Assembly (NCBI RefSeq): GCF_041381155.1
Contig: NC_091135.1
Span: forward strand, 69,862,418-69,926,417
From: Argopecten irradians
Taxonomy: Eukaryota; Mollusca; Bivalvia; Pectinida; Pectinidae
Direction: 5' to 3'
Length of the DNA stretch: 64,000 nt
In this document: positions 35,101-45,285 of the stretch, one piece after another
Numbering within the stretch: position 1 is the stretch's first letter
How the letters are laid out: the number at the start of each line of letters is the position of its first letter
Position numbers and translations under genes: made by a program
Notes under the pieces: model-generated
Database searches by the model: none
What the model was told of the DNA's origin: nothing
What the model saw: the letters and a program-made list of their open reading frames with translations, nothing else

Positions 35101-38100
35101 TATACAATGATATACTAGATCAAAAGAGAGGTTGATTGGTAAGCTGACGGAGGACCTTACCGACGTCATTGACGGTAACCTATACAATGATATACTAGAT
35201 CAAAAGAGAGGTTGATTGGTAAGCTGACGGAGGACCTTACCGACGTCATTGACGGTAACCTATACAATGATATACTAGATCAAAAGAGAGGTTGATTGGT
35301 AAGCTGACGGAGGACCTTACCGACGTCATTGACGGTAACCTATACAATGACATACTAGATCAAAAGAGAGGTTGATTGGTAAGCTGACGGAGGACCCTTC
35401 CGACGTCATTGACGGTAACCTATACAATGACATACTAGATCAAAAGAGAGGTTGATTGGTAAGCTGACGGAGGACCTTACCGACGTCATTGACGGTAACC
35501 TATACAATGATATACTAGATCAAAAGAGAGGTTGATTGGTAAGCTGACGGAGGACCTTACCGACGTCATTCACGGTAACCTATACAATGATATACTAGAT
35601 CAAAAGAGAGTTGGATTGGTAAGTCAACAAATAGTTTACGTTAAACTCTACAGGATAATAAAGATGGTCATTTGACGAAAGACTTTCGAGAAAAGGCCGT
35701 TCGCTTATTTCTCTGTCCTTACATTCTTAATTGACAAAGGCTGCATTGCCGTATCTTCCTTAAAGTCAAATATCAAGAAGAGCTTTTATTTCTTGTATTC
35801 ATCATCAAAAATCATTTTGAGAATTACAATTCTTTTAATGCATAAGTTTTAATTTACAAGAACATATAAGAGCTGATAATGACGTTTGTCTGTACTGCCA
35901 AAAGTATTATATTTACATCTACAGCACAGTGAAATGTATTGAGTACATATGGTCAGGCCATGCAGCTAAGTTGTCGTCTACAATTTCATATCACATTTGT
36001 ACTGTGTTATTAGTAATTATTTCTGCGGGTATGTTTCCATCTAAACATACATATGGCAAAAAAGAAAGATGTTTACGGTTCATAAACTCTGTGTACTTAC
36101 TAATATATACAAGGCACCATACGTGTTTGTCTGTCCAATGATTTACCCAGCTTAATTCATCAAATCCTATGCGTTGTAATAGATTGATGAAGACACAATA
36201 ACATAAAAAAAATTCCGCCTAGTTTCGGGTCATATGACTTGTTAAATCTGATTTTTGTTTAAACATCATGATCAATATTTAGCTGTATTACCTTGTAGTT
36301 CTCTGGAGATTGAGTCTTAAACTTAAGCATCCATTTTGGTTTTCCAGTCAAATCCGGAATCAAGAAAAGAAATCCTGTCCCAAAGTAGGCGACAACCAAA
36401 ACAGAGCTTAGAACTGAAAACAAATCAATCATAAAAGTGATCAATGATTTGTACAAATTAGTCATAACAGTGACAAATGATTTGTACAAATCAGTCACGA
36501 CAGTGATCAATGATTTGTACAAATTAGTCATAACAGTGACAAATGATTTGTACAAATCAGTCACGACAGTGATAAATGATTTGTACAAATTAGTCAAAAC
36601 AGTGATAAATGATTTGTACAAATCAGTCACGACAGTGATAAATGATTTGTACAAAATAGTCATAACAGTGATAAATGATTTGAACAAATCAGTCGTGACA
36701 GTGATCAATGATTTGTACAAATCAGTCATAACAGTGATCAATGATTTGTGCAAATCAGTCGTGACAGTCATCAATGATTTGTGAAAATCAGTCGTGACAG
36801 TAGTCAATGATATGTACAAATAAGTCGTGACATAGTGACCAATGATTTGTACAAATCAGTCGTGACAGTGATGACTGATTTGTACAAATCAGTTGTGACA
36901 GTGGTCAACGATTTGTACAAATCAGTCGTGAGAGTGATCAATGATTTGTACAAATCAGTCATGACAGTGATCAATGATTTGTACAAATCAGTCGTGACAG
37001 TGCTCAATGACTTGTACAAATCAGTCGTGACAGTGATAATTGATTTGTACAAATCAGTCATGACACAGAGATCGATGGTTTGTACACCAGTCGTGACACA
37101 GTGGTCAATGATTAATACATACAAATCAGTCGTGACAGTGGTCAATGATTTGTACAAATCAGTCGTGACAGTGGTCAATGATTTGTACAAATCAGTCGTG
37201 ACAGTGATAAATGATTTGTACAAATCAGTCGTGACAGTGGTCAATGATTTGTACAAATCAGTCGTGACAGTGATCAATGATTTGTACAAATCAGTCGTGA
37301 CAGTGATTAATGATTTGTACAAATCAGTCGTGACAGTGATCAATGATTTGTACAAATCAGTCGTGACGGTGTTCAATGAATTGTACAAATCAGTCGTGAC
37401 AGTGATCAATGACTTGTACAAATCAGTCGTGACAGTGATCAATGATTTGTACAAATCAGTCATGACACAGTGATCGATGGTTTGTACATCAGTCGTGACA
37501 CAGTGATCAATGATTTATACAAATCAGTCGTGACAGTGATTAATGATTTATACAAATCAGTCGTAACAGTGATAAATGATTTGAACAAATTAGTCGTAAC
37601 AGTGATCAATGATTTGTACAAATCAGTCATGACAGTGATAAATGATTTGTACAAATCAGTCGTGACAGTGATGATTGATTTGTACAAATCAGTCATGACA
37701 CAGAAATCGATGGTTTGTACACCAGTCGTACCACAGTGGTCAATGATTTATACAAATCAGTTGTGACAGTTGTCAATGATTTGTACAAATCAGTCGTGAC
37801 ATTGGTCAATGATTTGTACAAATCAGTCGTGACAGTGATAAATTATTTGTACAAATCAGTCGTGACAGTGGTCAATGATTTGTACAAATCAGTCGTGACA
37901 GTGATCAATGATTTGTACAAATCAGTCGTGACAGTAATTAATGATTTTTACAAATCAGTCGTGACAGTGATCAATGATTTGTACAAATCAGTCGTGACGG
38001 TGTTCAATGACTTGTACAAATCAGTCGTGACAGTGATCAATGAATTGTACAAATCAGTCGTGACAGTGATCAATGATTTGTACAAATCAGTCATGACACA

Positions 38101-39921
38101 GTGATCGATGGTTTGTACATCAGTCGTGACACAGTGATCAATGAATTATACAAATCAGTCGTGACAGTGATTAATGATTTATACAAATCAGTCGTAACAG
38201 TGGTTAATGATTTGAACAAATTATTCGTAACAGTGATCAATGATTTGTACAAATCAGTCACGACAGTGATAAATGATTTGTACAAATCAGTCGTGACAGT
38301 GCTCAATGACTTGTACAAATCAGGCGTGACAGTGATGATAGATTTGTACAAATTAGTCGTAACAGTGATCAATGATTTGTACAAATCAGTCGTGACAGTG
38401 CTCAATGACTTGTACAAATCAGTCGTGACAGTGATTAATGATTTGTACAAATCAGTCGTGACAGTGATTAATGATTTGTACAAATCAGTCGTGACAGTGA
38501 TCAATGACTTGTACAAATCAGTCGTGACAGTGATCAATGATTTGTACAAATCAGTCGTGACAGTGATCAATGACTTGTACAAATCAGTCGTGACAGTGAT
38601 CAATGATTTGTACAAATCAATCGTGACAATGCTCAATGACTTGTACAAATCAGTCGTGACAGTGATCAATGATTTGTACAAATCAATCGTGACAATGCTC
38701 AATGACTTGTACAAATCAGTCGTGACAGTGATCAATGATTTGTACAAATCAATCGTGACAATGCTCAATGACTTGTACAAATCAGGCGTGACAGTGATGA
38801 TAGATTTGTACAAATTAGTCGTAACAGTGATCAATGATTTGTACAAATCAGTCGTGACAGTGCTCAATGACTTGTACAAATCAGTCGTGACAGTGATTAA
38901 TGATTTGTACAAATCAGTCGTGACAGTGATTAATGATTTGTACAAATCAGTCGTGACAGTGATCAATGACTTGTACAAATCAGTCGTGACAGTGATCAAT
39001 GATTTGTACAAATCAGTCGTGACAGTGATCAATGACTTGTACAAATCAGTCGTGACAGTGATCAATGATTTGTACAAATCAATCGTGACAATGCTCAATG
39101 ACTTGTACAAATCAGTCGTGACAGTGATCAATGATTTGTAAACATATCTAAAGGATGGATATTACTGTCATACTCGTCGATTATATTTGAAAACCGTGGT
39201 AGGTGATACACATAAGGGATTGTTTTACTCGATCCTATGTCTATTCCTTTGGAAAGAGGGAACCATTTCATTGAATACTGGTTTCAATACTAATACACTT
39301 TTGGAACTTGCAAAAATATCTTCGATTCACATACAGCTTTTGGTAATTAAACATCATTGAAAAATATCCGTAACTACAATTTTCCATATTCAAATTTTAT
39401 ATCTAATAATTATAAGATGTTTCTACTGTAATATAGCATAAACAACACGTATCTTATGTATTTTGCCATGTACTAAAAGAAATTGATAAATCCATTTTCC
39501 TATTTCTGTTCAATAGTATTCAATGATATAAATAAAACAGTTGCCTCCCTTTAATCAGGAAAGCGCCGTCGGGTACACAATGCATAACGTTTCAATGGAA
39601 GCTAACTGTCTTGGCTTCCAGTGCAATTTAAATGTGTGGAGTTATATATAGCAAACCCATTTTAAAACTACATTTGTGAGTTTTCAGTTTGAGAACATCT
39701 TCTGTACTTTGCATGATTATGACACACAGAACAACTAGTATGTTTTGAAGTCATTCAAAAAGCATCAAATATTGGAGTATCGGCGAAACAAGCGAAATGT
39801 GATTTCTTTTCAAAAACAAAAACAAATATCTAAATAAAAAAGCAGGTTAATTAAACTTACTTGCTGTATTTTGAAACCACTCCGACTTCAGGAAATCGAC
39901 GAGACTCGAGGTTTCCGCCAT
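32168..39921 (-). CDS. Fatty acid hydroxylase domain protein, FAXDC2/sterol-desaturase family (5 exons, 262 aa)
   Basis: This is a predicted ER membrane di-iron oxygenase acting on a lipid or sterol; the substrate is unknown. Exons in order: 39861-39921, 36292-36413, 34015-34220, 32568-32840, 32168-32294. All junctions are GT-AG and in phase. The start is ATGGCGG in good context. Hydrophobic segments are SVLVVAYFGTGFLFLI, INSLLIHLPFMFVYYY and LVIGCDVVTSGVWLFLSVVV. The metal-binding histidines are all present: HRILH (129-133), HKLHH (142-146), HHSGYH (200-205) and HDYHH (215-219). NYGVLGILDWLHGTD near the C-terminus is typical of the family. The protein is shorter than human FAXDC2 (about 333 aa), mostly at the N-terminus. 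Two introns carry minisatellites that touch splice sites. The gene sits between two copies of one MITE. Confidence 0.93.
32985..33340. repeat. Tandem palindromes (about 76-bp spacing) in a hydroxylase intron
   Basis: At 33137-33182, 33213-33258 and 33289-33334 the sequence TTTCACAT...TGTACCA, a 4-base centre, and TGGTACA...ATGTGAAA forms a stem. A looser copy lies at 32985-33032, and half copies near 33790. The spacing of 76 bases between centres suggests tandem growth of a palindrome. Confidence 0.8.
34179..35625. repeat. 80-bp minisatellite that copies the exon 3 acceptor of the hydroxylase gene
   Basis: About 18 units lie directly upstream (in gene sense) of exon 3. The first unit includes the first 42 coding bases of that exon (34179-34220) and its acceptor. 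On the minus strand every unit has TATAG|GTTACCGTCAATGAC and then CGTCGGTAAGGTCC, so each copy holds an acceptor and also a GTAAGG that could act as a donor. Two variants (GACATACTAG or GATATACTAG; GTTGGATTGG or GGTTGATTGG) are mixed along the array. Using a distant acceptor would read into TGA within one unit, so only the copy next to the full exon gives the protein. Confidence 0.94.
35626..36291. other. Rest of hydroxylase intron 2
   Basis: The sequence is AT-rich, with no recognisable repeat, RNA or coding segment. The 70-codon open frame at 35929-36141 (+) has no domain-like pattern and is antisense to the intron, so I do not call it a gene. Confidence 0.5.
36420..39140. repeat. 33-bp minisatellite (about 82 units) in hydroxylase intron 1, abutting the exon 2 acceptor
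   Basis: The unit is GTGATCAATGATTTGTACAA then ATCAGTCGTGACA. The first unit starts at about 36420, five bases from the acceptor dinucleotide at 36414-36415, so the pyrimidine tract and any branch site come from repeat DNA. The 33-base unit stays open in frame on both strands (KSVVTVINDLY, and SLITVTTDLYK on the other). Larger duplications are visible: a segment with ATCGATGGTTTGTACA recurs about 631 bases apart (37461, 38092), and one with CAGGCGTGACAGTGATGATA recurs 462 bases apart (38322, 38784). Confidence 0.95.
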
Positions 39922-40287
39922 TTTGTGTACGCTACCCGATAATGCTATCGTACTTTAATCTGTGACCCGGTGTAGTATGGTTAGCTTGCAGTGGTGAAGT
40001 TTTGCTCTTTATAAGTTACATTTCTACTGCTGGGGTAAATGTATTCGTAAGTGGAATACTTCATACTCATATCTACTAAACGTTTGTTGTTAAAGAGGAA
40101 ATATCTTGAAGATGGTTGGTAAAAACAATCCTACTATATTTCACAATGCGCCCTCTTTATATTAGTGTCAATGTTGTTATCCAGTGTTTACTCTGATATA
40201 GGCCATATCAACGAATCAAAGTCAAACAAAGTTATCACTTTCCTACCAAACAGAAAGGCACCATTTCTCTACAAAAGTCATCATGCG
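39922..40287 (-). promoter_or_regulatory. Upstream region of the hydroxylase gene
   Basis: The region upstream of the ATG contains no clear TATA box or known site. It is short, since the MITE copy begins at 40288. Promoter status follows only from position. Confidence 0.3.
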
Positions 40288-40557
40288 TATTCGAGGAGTT
40301 ACTATCACTGTCGTAATATCTTTCCCTAGATTACGTCATAACACAACTGAAGGTTCTGTGTCCAACACCAGGTAGTTTACCCCTTTAATGTGCATCAAAG
40401 AATCGCATAACAATAAACCGTGTGACTTCGGGCATCGTTCTCTAATCATTGGTCGTGATTGGTAAGTTTTCTTTTTCTGAACTGTCATCCGTTGGTATGA
40501 CATAGTACTGGGATAGGTATAATGACAGTGGTAGTAACCTATGGTATATCGAAGATG
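40288..40557 (+). mobile_element. Second copy of the long-TIR MITE
   Basis: GAGGAGTTACTATCACTGTC at the left pairs with GACAGTGGTAGTAACC at the right. The interior shares segments with copy 1, for example TTTAATGTGCATCAAAGAAT against TTTGATGTACACCAAAAGAA. It is more diverged at its ends than copy 1. Confidence 0.8.
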
Positions 40558-40989
40558 TACAAAAGAAATGTCCTGCTTTACTGATACAGACATCTAAATT
40601 GACCCATTACCTACACAATCGGTACATTTGCCTTCACGGTGAGAGCAGACCACTTTTTCTAAGCACTTTGAACGCAAAATAAACGTTCAGTCCTCATAAA
40701 TGTTTAATTGCATTACAAAGGATCAGTAGTGAGGCGGTATCAAGACAGACTTTGGAAGAATAAAATTAAGATAACATCCATAATTCGGTCGCATTTTATG
40801 ATCATGCAATAGCGAATACTATTCTAACGTCCTATGAGCAATTAATTACAAATATAAAGCAATACAGTTTTTTACGAGTTTTATTACATTCAACCATATA
40901 CAATACCAATATGAATGATGATAAAGCAATAAATATTTACCAAATTGTAGTATATAATCAATATATATACAATTTGGGTGACAGATAAA

Positions 40990-41118
40990 TTGAATGTCGC
41001 CCGTTGTCTGTTGAGGGTCCCATACGGAGGAGCAGTACTCCAGTTTGGGTCTGACTATGGATTTGTAAGCATGTTCTTTTATATGTTGTGAGTTTATCTG
41101 GAGATTTCGTTTTATTGC
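40990..41118 (-). mobile_element. LINE reverse-transcriptase fragment
   Basis: On the minus strand 41118 down to about 41008 reads KRNLQINSQHIKEHAYKSIV then RPKLEYCSSVWDPQQ. This is the well-known conserved stretch near the end of the RT domain in many LINEs (AYKSLVRPxLEYxSxVWDP). Reading is lost on both sides within a few dozen bases, so it is a short dead remnant. Confidence 0.82.
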
Positions 41119-41982
41119 TTTATATTACTGCAATTTTCAATGTTTTCGTCTTGATTTTCATTTTATTTTCATTCATGGCAACATTTTGAATTTAATAATT
41201 TCGAATACAAATCCTATATGATGATAGGCTACTAGCTTTGTTTATTGTTTACTGGCGGTCATGTTTGTTTACATTGTTTGTATTCCTACACGGAGACCTC
41301 ATCACTGTAAATTGCAGACATACTCTCATATACTACAATTTGGTATACTAGAGATATATAGGCGAACGCAAAATGAAATGTAAATATATAAGGTTAAATA
41401 GCAAAGTATCATTAAGGGATTTTGAAAGGATATTTTGAGATAGTGAACATCATGTCATTGATCATACTATCAGGTATCAACTCAAAATTGTAGGATATTC
41501 CCCTCCATTCTGTTGAGTGTCTCTGACAGCCATAAAGTTACGCCCGTTGTTATATAGTGGCGTGATACACAAGTGAGAACAATTACGAATAAAACACCAA
41601 GGGGAAATATCAAAAGACATACTGTTGATACTGAAGGAAAGATGTAATTTTAGATCTAAAGAAAAAAATTGTAGGATAATGTTGCTGATACGACCACACA
41701 GCAGACATTATTGTACAACTGTAAATGTGATGACAAAGTTATGGCATCGGCATTTCTGTTGATCAAAAACAGGAAAATTAAGTAGAAATGATGTGAGATT
41801 CTTAGTCGGCTGGTCAATAGTGAGGCAAACCACAATCCATAAATACATTTATATTAAATTCATGAACAACACGTAAAACAAGTTCTTCGCCATACCAAAA
41901 ACAATATAAACCCGAAAAGCATTCGTACTATACAACACTCAAAAATACTGTACAAACAGTGTATCAATAACATATGTCAAAG
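41119..41982. other. Intergenic DNA without recognised features
   Basis: The sequence is AT-rich. I found no open frame with domain-like content, no RNA gene and no tandem repeat. Confidence 0.5.
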
Positions 41983-42480
41983 CAACATCAATCTGAATAG
42001 CCCTACTATACCATGCAATAACATCAATCTAAATCAATCTGAATAGCAAAACTATACAAGCACTAACAACAGTCTAAATCAATCTGAATAGCAATACTAT
42101 ACAAGCAATAACATCAATCTAAATCAATCTGAATAGTCATACTATACCATGCAATATCAACAATCTAAATCAATCTGAATAGTCATACTATACCATGCAA
42201 TATCAACAATCTAAATCAATCTGAATAGTCATACTATACCATGCAATATCAACAATCTAAATCAATCTGAATAGTCATACTATACCATGCAATATCAACA
42301 ATCTAAATCAATCTGAATTGTCATACTATACCATGCAATATCAACAATCTAAATCAATCTGAATAGCCCTACTATACCATGCAGTAACATCAATCTAAAT
42401 CAATCTGAATTGTCAGACTATACCATGCAATAACATCAATCTAAATCAATTTGAATATTCTTTCTATACCATGCATTAGT
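41983..42480 (+). repeat. 46-bp tandem repeat
   Basis: Units of CAATCTAAATCAATCTGAAT then AGTCATACTATACCATGCAA and TATCAA are repeated about eleven times. Diverged units resume at 42736 and fade by about 42850, so the array was split by the insertion at 42481-42735. Confidence 0.9.
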
Positions 42481-42735
42481 ACATAACGTGTCCTTTACTT
42501 GCATTTTATTGGCTCAGTCCCCGGGCACTATTAAGCCATAGTCCCGGGACTATGGTTTCTCGCGGGACTTTTTTACGTACGTCATATTGACGAAATGCCG
42601 TCACTGTCGCTATTTGCACTGTTCACTGGCAAACAATCTGTGTGCGGACGACGTTTAGCGAAAAACAAATGTCGCTTCCGGCTCGGGTACTATGCCATTC
42701 CTCGACAACACCATAGTGCCCTCAAAAGAAGGCAA
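42481..42735. mobile_element. About 255-bp insertion splitting the 46-bp array, with a 20-bp palindrome
   Basis: The segment is unlike the array on either side and is GC-richer. It has the perfect palindrome CCATAGTCCCGGGACTATGG at 42536-42555 and inverted GGGCACTAT boxes near its two ends (42523 and about 42715). An open frame begins ATGCCGTCACTGTCGC at 42595 but runs into array sequence. It is probably a small mobile element of unknown family; exact edges and target duplication could not be fixed. Confidence 0.5.
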
Positions 42736-42850
42736 AAGTATATAGATAAAATCAATTTGAATATTCATGCTATACCACAAAGACAACAATCTGAATAAAT
42801 CTGAATATTCATGCTATACCATGCAATAAAATCATTTTGAACATTCACAC
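42736..42850 (+). repeat. Remaining diverged units of the 46-bp array
   Basis: AAATCAATTTGAATATTCAT and CTATACCACAAAGACAACAA are recognisable as unit fragments. Similarity decays toward 42980. Confidence 0.65.
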
Positions 42851-43049
42851 TATAATATAAAAACACATCAATCAAAGTATTCATACTACACCATTAAAGA
42901 ACATCAATTTTAATGAATATGAATATTCATAAATAAACATCAACATGAATATTTATACTTTGATATACATTAACATGAATTGTATACCACAGACAACATC
43001 AATATGATTTTATCTGTATATTCATACTACATCTTGTATCCCAAAAATC

Positions 43050-43165
43050 TCTCGGGATCACAAAAAGATGTAAAACCCTCGGCAAGCCTAGGGATCTACA
43101 ATATTTTGTGACCCTCGGCTAGAATACCCCTATCATTTATATCCACGTATGAAAGAGTCTTATAG
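43050..43165. repeat. Relic of the same hairpin type as in cyclase intron 15
   Basis: ACCCTCGGCAAGCCTAGGG at the tip is the reverse complement form of the 24687-24703 tip. The right arm TATCCACGTATGAAAGAGTC and the following TTATAGTAT match the left outer arm and flank of the 24.6-kb element. The left arm is shortened and no TIR pair was found, so this is a decayed piece. Confidence 0.75.
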
Positions 43166-44208
43166 TATTAATGTAAACATGTTCGGCTATTTAAACAATA
43201 CCGTTTCATATTTGACCACTTTAAAGTGAAATGAAACTAATGTTCTTCATTATTTAAATTACATAAATCCATGTAATGGTATTTTTATTGAGTCCCCTTT
43301 ATGTAAAGAGTATTAAAATTGGGAACATGTCTTGGAGATGACCATCAAAATTGGTTTTCTAAAATTATAACACTTCAACTCAACTTCGTGACCAAGACTG
43401 TGTGTATAAAAGAGAGCGTTTGATCGAATCATTACCGGTTCAATCGCATCTGGTTTATTACCATCCATTGACTTTCCTTGAATTATCCTATCATACGATT
43501 CGTTATCTATTTTCTGTTTGTCACAAGTAACCTATTCAACTCATTTTAATAAACAAACAAAACATTCGCTATGTATCTTTACAATACTCACCATTAAATT
43601 AAATTGTGCAGCTTCTAAACATTTCGGTGATTGTTATTTACTATAACTGTGAATATATCTTTATCTTTCCGTATCATCAATGTCAAAAGGAATACATTAA
43701 GGGGATGATGCCCCCAAGACTCACAGCAAAAATAACCTTTGGATGTGTTGTTATAGAATGTGTATAAAACAGAATTTATATTGAACGGGATCAAAAATAA
43801 CAATTGTACGATTTTTCTAGAAAATAAATCAAATCGTCTGAAACAATAAAGCAAATTAGTAGCTACACATTTCTTTTTTTTTAAATTATTTTTAAGACTA
43901 TCTGATGGCTAAACCAGCACTCATCTTCTTTCTTAAACGCGCACCTCCTTTGAAAACAACCAGTCAAAGTTCTATTTGTGTAGTGAAAATACCAGCTACA
44001 TGTATATTATGTCATCAGTAAAACAATATTTTAAAACTCTTGCATTTGATACCATGATTGATTAAAACAAATAACAGAAATGACCGGTACACCCACAATA
44101 CTTGACTTGTAAAGTATAAACTTGCGTCATCCAGTAGACTAAAAAGCGTTCAACAACTCCGTAACCTGGATCCCATCTGACTTCATCGTTCTAGATCTGT
44201 TCCCAGGT
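43166..44208. other. Downstream region of the GPCR gene
   Basis: The sequence is AT-rich and holds no recognised gene. The GPCR 3' UTR should lie in the part nearest 44208. No repeat was seen. Confidence 0.5.
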
Positions 44209-45285
44209 TTATTGTGTGGGTGACCTTCTTCTGATACATCGAAAGCTGAACGTCTCCAGAAACATGGCCCGAAAACGTTGTCCCGACAGCCCGTACAGTA
44301 TGAAGTTTATTGCATGGTTTAAAAAGGAGCACACATCCGCAAGCGTTCCCGGGATGGAATGCCATCCATAACCGTAAACTATCTCGTGCAGCGAAACGCC
44401 GATAAATGGAACAAACAGCAGCAGAAAACACGCAGTAATTGAAAATAAAACGGTAACAGTTTTAGCAGTGGAATCTTTAACGGTCTTGGAGGAGGTGTTG
44501 TCGCCCTTGCCCTCGGTGAGCATGCGTCTTCTGCCAGCCGCACTGTACAGCCCGCGCACGATCAGAGAATTCATAGTAAATATGAAGCAGAAAGGAATCA
44601 ATCCGTACATTAACAAATCTATATAACTTCTGTATTTGAAGCAATAGTCATCAGTGAATACAGGGTAGGTACAGGTGGCCGTGTCGTAGTCCCATTGAAA
44701 ACAAATGTTCGGTAAATTCAACGCCGCGATCACGACAAACGCAACAAAGACGTAGATCGCCGCACGCTTTCTGGTACAGTACTTGGTCACAGCAAAAGGG
44801 TGGCAGACGGCGATATACCGATCGATAGAAACAGCGACTGTAATCCACGAGGACAGCTGCGAAAATATGAGTGTTACCACAAAAGTCTCGGAGCATAACA
44901 TCCGCTTAAAGGTGTCATAAGGTCTGTAGATCCCCGTCATCTCCATCCAACGAAATATCCCGCCGTTAATCAGGAATGCCATGTCGGATACAGCCAGTAA
45001 GGCAAGGTACATATAGAATGAGGACAGTTGGGAAAGCTTGAATAACACCACGGACGAGAGCGTGTTGCCTACGATTCCTAGTGACGTCATAATTGGCCAG
45101 GAGATGTCATAGAGAAAATAATAGAAATCAGAGTTCTCTTCGCTCATATTATTGGTGTAGTTGTTCAAAAGGTTACTCTTGTTGACAAGGGTACTGCCGT
45201 TGAAAATGGTACTGATGTTGAAAAGGCCACTGGCGTTGAAAAGCTCTAGCGACTGGTTATGAGAACTCAGGTTCTGGGCCGCCAT
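44209..45285 (-). CDS. Rhodopsin-class peptide GPCR, coding region in one exon (358 aa)
   Basis: This is a seven-helix plasma membrane receptor, probably for a neuropeptide. The N-terminus (1-55) has about eight N-glycosylation sequons in a loosely repeated LFN-ST pattern and no clear signal peptide. Landmarks: GIVGN in TM1 (70-74), LAVSD in TM2 (97-101), Cys131 before TM3, DRYIAVCHP (155-163), FSITACFLLLFVP in TM6 (281-293), and NFILYG (327-332) in place of NPxxY. The TM6 motif lacks the usual CWxP tryptophan. These traits resemble the FMRFamide / thyrotropin-releasing-hormone-receptor-like group that is enlarged in molluscs, but the ligand is unknown. The start is ATGGCGG. TTTTCAG ends 7 bases upstream, so a separate 5' UTR exon is likely. 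AATAAA overlaps the stop codon. Confidence 0.93.
   Translation of the reverse strand: MAAQNLSSHNQSLELFNASGLFNISTIFNGSTLVNKSNLLNNYTNNMSEENSDFYYFLYDISWPIMTSLGIVGNTLSSVVLFKLSQLSSFYMYLALLAVSDMAFLINGGIFRWMEMTGIYRPYDTFKRMLCSETFVVTLIFSQLSSWITVAVSIDRYIAVCHPFAVTKYCTRKRAAIYVFVAFVVIAALNLPNICFQWDYDTATCTYPVFTDDYCFKYRSYIDLLMYGLIPFCFIFTMNSLIVRGLYSAAGRRRMLTEGKGDNTSSKTVKDSTAKTVTVLFSITACFLLLFVPFIGVSLHEIVYGYGWHSIPGTLADVCSFLNHAINFILYGLSGQRFRAMFLETFSFRCIRRRSPTQ

Noticed and set aside
36259-36819. A 186-codon minus-strand frame running from the 33-bp array into hydroxylase exon 2
   Set aside because: The array part is intron. The acceptor at 36414 joins exon 2 to exon 1 in phase, and only 36292-36413 is coding.
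44183-44896. Other minus-strand frames overlapping the GPCR
   Set aside because: They are out-of-frame shadows of the intact 358-residue receptor.
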